64,000 bases of DNA from Aspidiotus rigidus. Taxonomy: Eukaryota; Arthropoda; Insecta; Hemiptera; Diaspididae. Below are positions 1 to 10,010 of the stretch, piece by piece. Where the stretch lies: positions 10,245,349 through 10,309,348 of the forward strand of contig JAVHKY010000023.1 of the NCBI GenBank assembly GCA_035079385.1, read 5' to 3'. A program made the translations under genes and the position numbers. The notes beneath the pieces were generated by a model. The model was not told the origin of the DNA. It worked only from the letters and a program-made list of their open reading frames with translations, and searched no databases. Position 1 is the first letter of the stretch, and every line of letters starts with the position of its first letter.

Positions 1-290
1 TCGTCATTTTTCCAAGTCCCCCTCCTATCATACTACAGCTCGGAGGTCGGAATTTTTCTAAGTGCCCCTCCTATCATATAGTTAGAGGGTCAAAATTTTT
101 CTAAGTCTCCCTCCCATCATATATAGCTCGGAGGTCAAATTTTTTAAAGTCCCGCTCCTATCATAATATAGCACCAGAGTCGAAATTTTTCGTCCCTCTT
201 CAATCATATATATATATAGCTCGCAGCTAAGACCCCCTCCTATCATATATAGTTAGGAGGTAGGAATTTTTCTAAGTCCCCCTCATCTCC
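1..290. repeat. ~45-bp minisatellite, unit around ctcctatcatatatagctcg
   Basis: Imperfect head-to-tail copies of a unit of about 45 bp. Each combines a block like cctcctatcatatatagctc with a block like gtcgaaatttttctaagtcc. Copies differ by substitutions and small indels. The same unit recurs in both orientations at about 830-920, 12.9-14.8 kb, 21.49 kb, 48.9-49.2 kb, 56.0-56.2 kb, 58.5-59.5 kb and 62.5-62.8 kb, so it is a dispersed minisatellite. No coding function is implied. Confidence 0.85.
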
Positions 291-512
291 CCTCTCCGTA
301 ACGTCATCAACCTCGCTCGCACCCGCGCTCGCGGACAAAAATTTCCGGGAAGTATCCCCAACAAAAGGGATAGCGGGTTCCCCGCTAAAACTGCAGACTC
401 CGCTGCTTTCGAGTTTAAACTTCATTGAAGAATCGGAGGAGGTTGAGTTGTCTGCAATCCAGTGTGCAAGCCTGTGATTCAGTCGATCTTCCACAAGTAT
501 GACAAACCTCAA
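243..512 (-). CDS. Unrecognised open frame, possible exon fragment
   Basis: An 89-codon open frame on the minus strand that stays open a little upstream, to a stop near 545. Its composition (acidic and serine-rich, with a VILVEDRLNHRLAHWIADN stretch near the start) looks more like coding sequence than the AT-rich repeats around it. The last codons run into minisatellite, so the 3' end is not original. I recognise no domain. It may be a transposon-derived fragment or chance. I chose no true start. Confidence 0.2.
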   Translation of the reverse strand: MRFVILVEDRLNHRLAHWIADNSTSSDSSMKFKLESSGVCSFSGEPAIPFVGDTSRKFLSASAGASEVDDVTERGDEGDLEKFLPPNYI

Positions 513-542
513 ATTCTCATAATCGTTTCCTCTGAGCTCACA

Positions 543-1000
543 TCAGCTAAAAAACGACGGCTTCCTTGACGAAGTTGAACGGGGAACGCAGGGAACCTGT
601 TTTATGAGTCATATGGGATTTGTTATTGAGAATTCAAGGAAGCCTAGACCTAGATAAAGAAGGGATAGACCTACTGTAAGCCTAGTATAATTTATAATTC
701 GAGAAGGTAAATTTCTCTCGAATAGTCAGACGTACATAAAGCCAGTATAAAGAAGGTTTAGACCTACTTTAAGCCTAGTATAATATAGTTCGTGGAATTA
801 TTATTTTTGAATTGGGAGCTAGAAATTTTTCTGTTTCCCCCTATCATATATAGCTCGAGAGTCGGAATTTTCCCAAGTCCCTCCCCTACCATAATATGGC
901 TCGGGAGTTGAAATTTTTTCAAGTGTTTTGTTGGACGGCGCACGGCAAATTTCTTAAAAAGCCCCCCGTAAAACAGGTTCCTTGTTAACAGGCCGAAAAT
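543..1000 (+). repeat. Composite repeat: micro-ORF module plus minisatellite plus gggggc module
   Basis: Three modules that travel together elsewhere in the window. Positions 553-657 hold a 105-nt module that begins aacgacggcttcctt and ends caaggaagcctagacctag. It is bounded by the inverted words ggcttcctt and aaggaagcc, and it stays open in one frame (34 codons plus TAA). Positions 830-920 are minisatellite. Positions 925-990 are the reverse of a module reading aacagggaacctgttttatg then gggggct. Other copies lie at 12.8-14.9, 58.67-58.83 and 62.34-62.80 kb. Confidence 0.75.
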
Positions 1001-1274
1001 CAGCTGACTTGACCTACCAGATTGAGCTGAAAACTAGCTGAATTTTCCTGAGATCCAAAGGCCGAATTTTTCAAGATTCTGAGTCTGAGCTGAAAGCCAA
1101 AGCTGAAATTTCCGGCTGCAATGGTCTGATAGGCTACGTTGTATGTAGGGCGAAATAGGTCAAGGTCACTGATGACGCCATGATTACATGCGGGTAAAAT
1201 TTTTTCATATCAATACATCTCGCAGAAAGCGTCTCACAGATTTCTGACTGACCCTCAGCTCAAAGACGTATTAC
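1001..1274. other. No gene seen
   Basis: Unique-looking sequence with no ORF of note. A phrase near 1159-1180 (ggtcaaggtcactgatgacg) resembles phrases near 49.34 and 50.70 kb, suggesting another old dispersed repeat. Confidence 0.4.
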
Positions 1275-1286
1275 AAGTCAAGAGTA
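1275..1286 (+). repeat. Target-site duplication, left copy (aagtcaagagta)
   Basis: The 12-mer AAGTCAAGAGTA sits directly before the PLE-A terminal sequence and is repeated exactly at 3889-3900 beyond the other end of the composite. The last two bases overlap the element's terminal TAGAG, so the true duplication is 10-12 bp. Confidence 0.8.
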
Positions 1287-1437
1287 GAGAAATATACTCG
1301 CAAAGAGTAACGAAACCAAATACTAAAACCGCAATAAAACAAACAAACCGAGCGCTTTCGACTAAACAGTCATTCTCACGGTATAGAAAGCGACTGAGCC
1401 CAACACCAACGAGAACAAGTAACAACGAACGAGGAGG
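1287..1437 (-). repeat. PLE-A terminal repeat (pLTR-like), minus orientation
   Basis: Non-coding segment downstream of the PLE-A stop codon (1438-1440, minus strand). It ends in the element terminus (gagaaatatactc region) and is nearly identical, inverted, to 3698-3851. It contains the hammerhead-like motif at 1347-1382. A related segment lies at 63124-63270, and a truncated inverted fragment lies at 35526-35604 and 43946-44024. Confidence 0.75.
1347..1382 (-). ncRNA. Hammerhead-ribozyme-like motif in the PLE-A terminal repeat
   Basis: Read on the minus strand: a 3-bp helix I (ACC with GGT), a core-like segment TGAGAA, a linker T, stem II GACT-GTTT-AGTC, then GAAA, then the 6-nt palindrome AGCGCT and a C at the expected cleavage position. 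Hammerhead motifs are known in PLE terminal repeats. The core is not canonical (expected CUGANGA; position G8 reads A), so activity is doubtful and the palindromic helix III would need a dimer. Confidence 0.45.
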
Positions 1438-3148
1438 TCATGACTGAACCAGCGAGTCATCGAAATGTGAATCATTCTCATAGACTAATTCAATCAATCC
1501 CTCCTCAGGAATGTACCTGTTCACCACGGTAATGTCTTTAATATTTCGGTGACGATGAATTTCAATTTTCTCCAAAGCTAAGCGCCTAAAATAAGATTTT
1601 TCCCTGTGGAGGAGAACTTCAGATCCCTCTTTGAGGCTATGACCACATTCGATTATAAGTGGTCAGCAAACGCCGACTCCCCTACTTTTCTTTTTTCCCA
1701 TGCTTTTCTGTGTTCATCAACTCTAATTTTGAATTGACGGCTAGTCATCCCTATAATACACACACTCGGGCAATCACCACAGGCCACCCTATAAACACCC
1801 TCCCTCTCGGCCATCGGTATCGGATCCTTTAACTTGACCAAAAGGCTCTTCACCGTATTGGTACTATAAAACGCCGGTCGGAAACCAAAGGGACGGAGGA
1901 CACGGCTCACCTCCGAAGAAAACTTCCCCAAAAATGGCATCCCAATCCACCGTTTACGCCTATCAAGATGCAACTGGCGGGGGAGGGAGGTAATTGAATC
2001 GTGACTTTTTCTTGTAAGTCTCCTACGGACCATGAGGTCTATGTCCACTTTGACCTGATTAACTTGAGCCAAGTGCTTTATCGTCACGAGTTCCTTATTA
2101 AACGCTACCTCACTCAAAGGGATCTGAGTGAGGCGATGTATTAAACTATTAAATGTAGCAACTTTATGGGCAAAAGGTACGAAAGACGACCCGTGGATAG
2201 CAATATCGGTCGAAGTACTTTTCCGGTAAATACCGAAATCATGGACCCCGTCAATGACGGATATGGTTAAGTCCAGAAAATTTATTGATAAGCCGCCAAC
2301 TTCAAGAGTGAACTTGATGGACGGATATAAACTATTTAAATAAGCGAGAAACTCACTAAGGAGCTTCGCAGGACCGGTCCACGCACACAATATGTCATCC
2401 ACGTACCTATGCCAATAGAAAACGTGATTCAAAAACACCTGGCCCGAAGCAAACAGGTTAACCTCAAATTTAGACATAAAAACCTCCGAAATAAGAGAGC
2501 CTAAGGGGGAACCAATAGGGATCCCTACCTCCTCAGGGAACTCGAAATATTTATCATCAAACTTACAAAAATTAGGTGACCAACAGGCGTTCAATAGGTC
2601 GAAAAATTCGCCAAATTCATTGTGAGGAGTACCACATTCTACGAGCAGTTTGCCTATTTGTTGCATAGTGGTAGCCTTGGGAATATTAGGAAAAAGCCCA
2701 ACGACATCAAAAGAGCACAGAATTGAACCCGGAGGAAGGTATGTGTCCTTCAATTTTTCAGCCAGGGCGCTCGAATTCTTAACTGAATAGGGAGACTCAA
2801 CCTCCACACGAGCTTTGAACCATCTATCCAGGAACTTAGCGAGGGAGTATGTAGGGGAGGAAACAAACGAAACAACCGGCCGCATCGGCACATTTTCTTT
2901 GTGTAGGGCAACCCGTAAAGGAGGGGAGGAACGGGATTCGGCTCCAAGATAGCTTTCTTTAGAGATGGGCTCTTAATGATTACCTCACTACCATTAATAA
3001 GTTTCCTAGCCTCTTTAACGAATTTTGGAAAATCAAAGAGAGGGGCCTCCTTAGCCCCACATTGGCCAAGTACCTCGTAAACCTTAGAGACGTAGGAAGT
3101 CTTATTCATCCCTACGACGGCATTCCCTTTGTCAGCTTTGGTAATACC
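1438..3148 (-). pseudogene. PLE-A reverse transcriptase / GIY-YIG endonuclease, decayed
   Basis: Encodes, from 3148 downwards, the PLE N-terminal block with the ADKG motif (about 3130-2900), then RT motifs including FDVVGLFPNIPKA, IGSPLGSLISEVFMSKFE and HRYVDDIL, then a GIY-YIG domain (GVYRVACGDC). A frameshift near 2895, at the conserved GLPK-LHK region, separates the N-terminal block from RT. A 2-bp insertion near 1662 (cttataatc where intact copies read cttaatc) stops the frame after FADHL; the remaining C-terminus continues in another frame to the stop at 1438-1440. The YIG box reads CIIG because of an extra codon and a Tyr-to-Cys change. The 5' end is replaced by the inverted partner copy. 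It cannot encode a full protein. Confidence 0.9.
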
Positions 3149-3697
3149 TCCCTCCCCCGCCAGTTGCATCTTGATAGGCGTAAACGGTGGATTAGGATGC
3201 CATTTTTGGGGAAGTTTTCTTCGGAGGTGAGCCGTGTCCTCCGTCCCTGTGGTTTCCGACCGGCGTTTTATAGTACCAATACGGTGAAGAGCCTTTTGGT
3301 CAAGTTAAAGGATCCGATACCAATGGCCGAGAGGGAGGGTGTTTATAGGGTGGCCTGTGGTGATTGCCCGAGTGTGTATATTATAGGGATGACTAGCCGT
3401 CAATTCAAAATTAGAGTTGATGAACACAGAAAAGCATGGGAAAAAAGAAGAGTAGGGGAGTCGGCGTTTGCTGACCACTTAATTGAATGTGGTCATAGCC
3501 TCAAAGAGGGATCTGAAGTTCTCCTCCACAGGGAAAAATCTTATTTTAGGCGCTTAGCTTTAGAGGAAATTGAAATTCATCGTCACCAAAATATTAAAGA
3601 CATTACCGTGGTGAACAGGTACATTCCTGAGGAGGGATTGATTGAATTAGTCTATGAGAATGATTCACATTTCGATGACTCGCTCGTTCAGTCATGA
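3149..3697 (+). pseudogene. PLE-A 3' fragment: RT thumb plus GIY-YIG endonuclease
   Basis: An open frame covering the last part of PLE-A, from the SLPRQLHLDRRKRW region through GIY-YIG (GVYRVACGDC, then YIIG, with R and E/H positions as in SRQFKIRVDEH) to the stop at 3695-3697. The frame extends upstream to 3062, but those codons are the antisense of the minus-strand partner and are not real. The YIG motif carries the same extra Ile codon as the minus copy, and this is absent from copies at 35.6, 44.0 and 63.6 kb. It lacks the RT palm and has no natural start, so it is a truncated copy. Confidence 0.88.
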
Positions 3698-3851
3698 CCT
3701 CCTCGTTCGTTGTTACTTGTTCTCGTTGGTGTTGGGTTCAGTCGCTTTCTATACCGTGAGAATGACTGTTTAGTCGAAAGCGCTCGGTTTGTTTGTTTTA
3801 TTGCGGTTTTAGTATTTGGTTTCGTTACTCTTTGCGAGTATATTTCTCTAT
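3698..3851 (+). repeat. PLE-A terminal repeat, plus orientation
   Basis: Inverted counterpart of 1287-1437. It begins at the PLE-A stop codon and ends with gagtatatttctcta. It contains the hammerhead-like motif at 3753-3788. Beyond it come ~37 bp of unexplained sequence and the right target-site duplication. Confidence 0.75.
3753..3788 (+). ncRNA. Hammerhead-ribozyme-like motif in the PLE-A terminal repeat
   Basis: Plus-strand twin of the motif at 1347-1382: ACC/GGT helix I, GACT-GTTT-AGTC stem II (3762-3775 region), GAAA at 3776-3779, AGCGCT palindrome at 3779-3784 and C at 3785. The core differs from the consensus at one or two positions, so function is uncertain. Confidence 0.45.
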
Positions 3852-3888
3852 GATGGATGACCGTAAAATTAAAAAACGCATTGATTCT

Positions 3889-3900
3889 AAGTCAAGAGTA
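3889..3900 (+). repeat. Target-site duplication, right copy (aagtcaagagta)
   Basis: Exact repeat of 1275-1286, placed beyond the right end of the fold-back PLE-A insertion. Confidence 0.8.
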
Positions 3901-6840
3901 CTTGCAGTTCATGTTATTCCCTCATTATATTGTCTCTTTCATTGAGATGGTGCTTCGCTCATGGAAACAAGGCATTAAAAATATGGTACCGGAAAAGTTT
4001 CTCACTGCTTGAGTTTTCAGTGGTTCTTAAGAATATCAGATCGAGCGTACGACCATTATTAAGAGTGGCGAAACTCGATAATTTTGATTTAAAATTCAAT
4101 TTTACTCATGAAAACAGCCTCGGAGCGTCTCCCCATGCGGTTTTTCGGATTCTACGTTGAAAATTACCTCTAAATCAACTACAAACTTGACATTGATAAG
4201 TTCCGACAAAAAAAGTAGAGGACCTTGCTTGTTTTTCGTGGAAGAATTTTTTCCTCCTAAGCGGTCTTAAGAAATGTTCAATTAGAGGCGGTATAGAAGC
4301 AGAATTGAAAAGTTTTCTTCCATAGGCTTTTTATTTCACTTCAAGATCATCGAAAATTCGTCTTATTTTCTAACGTTGTAAAATTTTGGAGCAAAAATTC
4401 AGATTTCTTTTTCTGACTACCTTCAATTGTACCCTTGTGTACAACATTTGCGAAGATTTAAAAAATTCGTTGGAAAAAGGAGCTTTGAAAAATTTTTTTG
4501 CGAAGTCATCCCTCGTTATTCCTTACAAGGACTACCCATACACGCCCAACAAGCGTCTCGTAGTGACCGCTTGTATACCGAACCGTGCAGGATATTTAGT
4601 AGGTGTGTATGCAATCTATCGTACACCGTTTCGGCATTTCCCAACGGGCGAGCCACGAACTACGTTGATTAAGGCGGGAATGATACTTTCTCGGATAGTA
4701 CTCTAGCGTAGGTCGAAATTTCTTCGAGGCCTTCTCTCGATATTTTTCTCGTAGGTACGTCAAAATTTTGACATTTGATATGTCCCTTTATTTAATTTTT
4801 TCAATGTGTTTTCAACGCCAACCCCATTTCTGGGTTTGCGCGTAAGGGTGACCTTCATGGGTTGAGAAAAATGTCATATTTCGTTATACTTATTATACAT
4901 ATCCCTTGCCCTTGTACGAGATTAACGTTCGTGCGCCCCCCCCCTGCTCCACGCTAATTCATTCAATAGTAATTTCTCGCCTATAGTATAACAAACAGGC
5001 CTGAAGAAGATGCCCAGACGCCATGGATCGTTATTATGTGTAGTGCAGATTATATATTGTCAAAAAAATAAGAGAATTGGTAGAGATTTCTGTCAATATA
5101 TAACCTGACAGAAATTCGTCACAAAGAATCACAGGAGGTGGAAAGTTGAAAATACGTATATTTTCTGCCCTGCCAGTACGAGATTTCAACCACGCGCCTC
5201 TGATATGACTGAATTGCTTGGCCAGCGGTGCGAAGACAAGAAAAAATTCCGATCACCGGGCAACACAGCTTCACTAATTATTCGAAGCATAATTTTGAAT
5301 GTACTCGGAACAGTAGCATAGCCAGAAAATTTTTCTAGGGTGGGATTGAAGAAGAAGTGGGAGAAAAGAAATGTTTCAAGAATTTTTTGTAAAGTCAACT
5401 ATTCAAAATAAAATTTGATATTTCATGTGTCCTGGAGGGAAGTTGACCCCTCTATTCCCCACTCGCTACGCCATTGATACAGACGACGGGAAGGGTCATC
5501 TATAAAGTTTTTACAGCCCACCAGAGGCAATGGAAAATCCCATACCACACACCGCGAGCTTTTTTTGATTCAAATTAACTGGCATAAAATTTTTCAAATC
5601 GAGATATTCGGAGTTTAATACGCTGCATACGCCATTATTTTTAAGGCTTACGACTACTACAATTTATGGAATATTGATAGGTCTTAGCGCGTACTGTTTC
5701 CCAATATTCTGTACAAAGTTGATTCAGCTTCAATTATTCAATCACGATATTTGACATCAGTTCATTTCATGCACTTATCTCGCTCCTAGTGTTACTTTAG
5801 GGCAAATTTTGTTGAAGTTTCTCGTGTAACTCGTCTCTATTCCATTATAAACAGACTGTAATACCGCCTTCGGGCCCGTCTGTATGCAAGCTTTTTGTCG
5901 AGTAATCATAGCGCACTTGGTGAAATCATTTTTGGCGTACTTGGCAGAAACTTGTAGCCGAGCGCCTGTAATATGTTCTATTATCTCCGAATATATTCCT
6001 ACGACAACGTACACAGCCTACAGTTGATATATTTTAAAAGTGTTTTATCCTGGATCTAAATCTACTGAGCAAACATTTGTCGTTCAATTTTCACCGCAAG
6101 CGAGGCAACAAGGCATGGTTGGCGTTCGAAAAGCGTCCTATACCGATTTGTTTTTGTTCCTCGTCCCTCTCTTTTTCTCATTCATGCGTGAATGAAAACT
6201 ACTTTCGCAGCACAACGTTCGCATACCTCCGGTGAGCTGTAGTGAAAAACGTCAAATGATCAACATGACTGCTGTTTGAAGCCTTTGATTTCAGTAATTA
6301 TACTCGTACGTCGAGGATACGAATTTCAAAAACGATGAGCTCGTCGTTTTTAGTCGATAAATTGCAACAAAGGGTTTCTAGCGCAGTACATCAATCGTTG
6401 GTACGTGCGAGCGCAATTAGAAAAACGACACGATTTCCTGACTTTAGAATTCACTTTGACCTAAACTGTTGAATGCGAATTACTAGATAGAAAAACCAAA
6501 ATAGTTCGGATGAATCTTAAAATTCGAAATTCTATGTAAGTGAGTCCATTTACAATATTAATATACTTGTATAAACCAACCGTTTGCCCCGGCAGGATGT
6601 GATTGGACAGAAGGATAAGAATAAATCAACGAGAGCGGGAAGGGGGGAGTAGTTACTGTTACTCCTCTCTCTACTTACCTTACCACGCTGTAATTTTTTA
6701 GCGGAAAACAAACTATATAATAATGATGGGGGAAAATGGGTAAATTATGGTCCCGGGTGAAGCGGAGGCTTTGGCCTGTTTCTGGGACTTTGAACAATTT
6801 TATGTTAAAAGGGGGTTGGGACTTGGAAAATGTTGAACTT
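3901..6840. other. No recognisable gene
   Basis: Moderately AT-rich sequence with only short open frames (the longest about 106 codons at 4386-4706, plus strand, without an ATG start). None shows a known domain, convincing splice sites or conservation elsewhere in the window. A C-run lies at about 4937-4945. This may be intergenic or intronic DNA. Confidence 0.5.
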
Positions 6841-7740
6841 TCGGCGGTATACTAAAGAAGAGATTGAGACAAATTTAGATCTAACAATCGCCTTTATAAT
6901 CGATCATGGAATTTGAAATCGAAAAATCCCTTACGGAACAGGTTTCTTAAATTCTGATAAGACTTCGATGGAAAAATTCTGACGACCGAGGGGATGTGGA
7001 AAACAAGCTCAAGAAAGTCTCAACCGAAAAGATTCATACAGAGACCCGATAAACCAAATCGACCATCACTAAATGGTCGATATTGGTTGGTTTTTGGTCC
7101 TACGACTGAAAAGAGACGAAATATTATGGAACCATCAGAAAGTGGTTGACTTTTAGTAAATTTTTGAGATAAATCCACCAAATTTTGCCTGTTCATTTCA
7201 GTTGATTGTTGGTCTGATATTATTCCTACTAAATTTTGACCATAATTTTTGGTTATTTTTGATCATTATGCGGAATACATATTTCGACCCATTTTTGGTC
7301 GTGATATTGTCAATACAGAATGAAATTTTTCCTCGTTTCTTAGTCTAAAATTGATATTGTATTTATTACTCAATTTTGACTAAGATTTTTAGTCGATTTC
7401 TGGGCAGATATTTTGGGAGATACCTTGATCCATTTTCAGTAGATTTTTCTTCAACATCCATCAATAAATTATTTTTACTCTCTTTTTTGGTTTAAAATGA
7501 GTATTATGGGGCGAGCCGCGTAGTCACCCACACAATTTTGACCAAAATTTCCAGTCAACTTCTCGGCGGATATCCCTAGGACATATCTTGGTCCATTTTC
7601 AGTCGACTCGTCCTCAACATCTATACCAATATTTTTACTCTTTTTTTTTGGTCTATTCTCATGCAAACCGTAGTCACTCAATTTTGCCCAAAATTTCCGG
7701 TCAATTTCTTTGAAATGAATCAATTGTCATATTGCTTGCA
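6841..7740. repeat. Diverged short-repeat region rich in tttttggtc / ggtcgat words
   Basis: Repeated words such as tttttggtc, ttttgacc and gtcgatttttgg recur every 50-100 bp without a strict period. Similar words in the opposite sense (ggtctatt, gtcaaaaatggtc) fill 8750-9430, on the other side of an AT-rich core. This suggests an old, symmetric, decayed element. I see no coding sequence. Confidence 0.4.
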
Positions 7741-8640
7741 AACTCGCAGATAAATAAAGATATTTAAAATAAAATCTAAAATAAAATTTGAAATTTAAAA
7801 ATCAATATTCCTAATAATCAAATTGTTTAATGAATTAACATATTCTACTGATCATAAAAATATTAGATTTATATATCCAATTTAAGGAATTCCATCAGGA
7901 TTAAATTACTAAAATAATAATATTTTTTTAAATTCAATTTTATATCAATTTTATTTTTTGAAATTAAATTCTAAATTTATTTTAAAAGTTTATAATATCT
8001 AATATAATATTATTTTGAAAAAATAAAAATCTTATTTAAATTTTCTTGATATAGTTTATTTAATTAAAATCATTAATTTTGTTTTTTAGAATTATTTATT
8101 TGATAAAAATATTTATATTCATTTCGAATAATTTATATAAAAATCATTATAAAAAAAAGTAAAAAAATGGAAACTAAATAATTTTTATATTTCATTTAAT
8201 TTATTTAATGAATATATTTGATCCTTTAAATAAGAATTGATAAAAATTATCTAATAATTTCAATGATTTTAAATAATATTTAAAACTTGTAATCATATTG
8301 AACCAGAATGATGTATTCATTTTTTTGTTCAATTTTACATTCAATTAATAGAAAATTATTAGGTTTATTTATGACAAATAAAAAAAATAATCATTAAAGA
8401 ATAATTTTTTTTTTAATAATTTAAATAATAAATTAACACAAATTAAATTGATAAAGAATAATAATAATAATTATTATTATTATTAATATATCAATTAAAT
8501 TATAATAAGTAAATTTAAATAAATAAATAATAAATTTATTCATTTTAAGAAATTATTTAAATTAATTGATTCAATGTGAATTGATGTGAATCCATGATAA
8601 AGACCACAAATTTCCGAACATTGTTCATAAATAATTGAAG
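7741..8640. other. Very AT-rich block, about 0.9 kb
   Basis: Almost entirely A and T, with runs such as aataataataattattattatt and few G or C. No ORFs. A similar but shorter block lies at 17.76-18.05 kb. It could be the core of a decayed element, a matrix-attachment-like region or simply low-complexity intergenic DNA. Confidence 0.7.
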
Positions 8641-8749
8641 GTATAATAATTAATATTGTAATTTTAGACGAAAATCGTACTCCTCTCAATACCTAGGTGT
8701 AATCCCGCTAAAAAGATTGTTATCTTCATTCTTTTCTTCTCTCACTTGA

Positions 8750-9430
8750 AGGAGGCTTAGATGTAGACTGGTTTTTCCCGTCAAAAATAGTGGTCTATTA
8801 GTATCACCTAACTATAGATCGTTTTATGACGTCTCTATTGCCCAAACTTGATTATTCTGCTTTGTCAAAAGTGGTCTATTTGTAGTGGTCCGTTAATTTC
8901 GCTTGAATATAGGCTACAACAGACTACATATTTTAATATCGTCTACATTGCCCAGAAATCGACCAATCTTTTTCGTCAGAAAAATTAAAAAAAAAAAGTG
9001 CTTTTTCTAATTATGGTGGTCTGTTGACACTGATTAAATATTGACTAGGAGAAACTATTTTATATCGTCAGGGTTCCCTAGAAATCGACTGTTTTTTTGG
9101 TCAAAAATGGTCAAAATATAGTCAATTGCAGAGGAAGTATGGACAATGACTGAGGATAGACCATTTTATGGTACCTACATCACCTGCAGATCGACTAATT
9201 TTTTCCATCAAAATTTTGTCTAAGTTGGTTTAAATGTGGTCTACATATGGTAGGGAAGAGCGGAAGTAAATCGACTGAAAAAGTTGGTCTATTATTAGTC
9301 ACTCATCAGAGCGTTCGCTCAGTCTATTTTTGGAAAACATCTACTCAAAATCAACTGAGATATTTGGTCGATCTGGTTTATCGGGGAGGTGTTTTAAATT
9401 TCTCATTTTGGAAAAAACATAAGATCATCA
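8750..9430. repeat. Diverged short-repeat region rich in ggtctatt words
   Basis: Counterpart of 6841-7740 across the AT-rich core: repeated words of the type gtggtctatt, gtcaaaaatggtc and catcaaaa, with a loose period of about 100-130 bp. No gene seen. Confidence 0.35.
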
Positions 9431-9439
9431 ATACAGAAA

Positions 9440-10010
9440 TAGATCTGGAGTCATCAGCATAACCACTACGGCATCAGTCATTCCTTCCTGTATCAATGGA
9501 AGCCAGTGGTAGTGAAAGCTTCCCGTCTCGGTCACAGCAACCGTTTTAGGCAAGGCTATCAGTGTCAGTAGAAACCTCCAGCGTCAGTAAATATTACCGA
9601 TTTCAGTGGAGGCCACAAATATCAGTCATTGGTACTGTATCGATGAAAGCTAGAATGGTATTAGTCATTGCCCCCTGTATAAGTGTCTCGGTTTCACAAA
9701 AAGAATGCAAATGTTGAAATATCAATCTGGAGATAAGGGTATTTCCCAGGGCGCAGGAAGACCTGTATCTCCAGATTGATATATGAACGGTCTTGAAATC
9801 AGGTCATAATTTTAAATAAAAGCCAGGGGAAGTAGAAGCTGCAGCAACCAGTTTCGATTAGGGTCATCAGTGTCAATTAATATTACAGATTTGAGCGGAA
9901 GCTACAAATATCATTCATTGCCACCACTATTGATTTTAGCCACTATGGTAACTGTCATTGCCTCCTGTATCAATGAAAGCAAGTGATTAGTTGCTCGGTT
10001 TTTGCAAGTT
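9440..10010 (+). repeat. Two diverged copies of a cag-tca rich repeat
   Basis: The segment 9460-9700 and the segment 9840-10000 share an ordered set of phrases: a tcagtgtcag/tcaatta stretch, then gaagccacaaatatcattcattg, then cctcctgtatcaatgaaagc, ending in a ctcggtttt phrase. They are about 70-80% alike by eye. A hairpin lies between them at 9719-9782. Confidence 0.45.
9719..9782. repeat. Perfect 17-bp inverted repeat with a 30-nt loop
   Basis: atatcaatctggagata at 9719-9735 is the exact reverse complement of 9766-9782. The 30-nt loop is G/C-richer than its surroundings. It could be a tiny MITE or a fold-back; no transcription evidence is visible. Confidence 0.7.

Larger units (their letters stand above)
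1287..3888. mobile_element. Penelope-like element A, head-to-head (fold-back) insertion
   Basis: A single insertion made of two oppositely oriented PLE-A copies that meet near 3149. A longer minus-strand copy covers 3148 down to 1287 (RT plus GIY-YIG plus terminal repeat). A 5'-truncated plus-strand copy covers 3149 to about 3851 (GIY-YIG plus terminal repeat). Both outer ends finish in the same terminal-repeat sequence. About 37 bp of extra sequence (3852-3888) lies between the right terminal repeat and the right target-site duplication. The shared flanking 12-mer indicates that both halves arrived in one event. PLEs are known for 5' truncation and inverted terminal arrangements; the symmetric fold-back is read directly from this sequence. 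Confidence 0.85.

Noticed and set aside
3062..3148. N-terminal extension of the plus-strand PLE-A ORF
   Set aside because: These codons are the reverse complement of the minus-strand partner copy, so the extension is an artefact of the fold-back.
4386..4706. 106-codon frame as a gene
   Set aside because: No ATG start, no domain, and an overlapping frame of 81 codons looks equally plausible.
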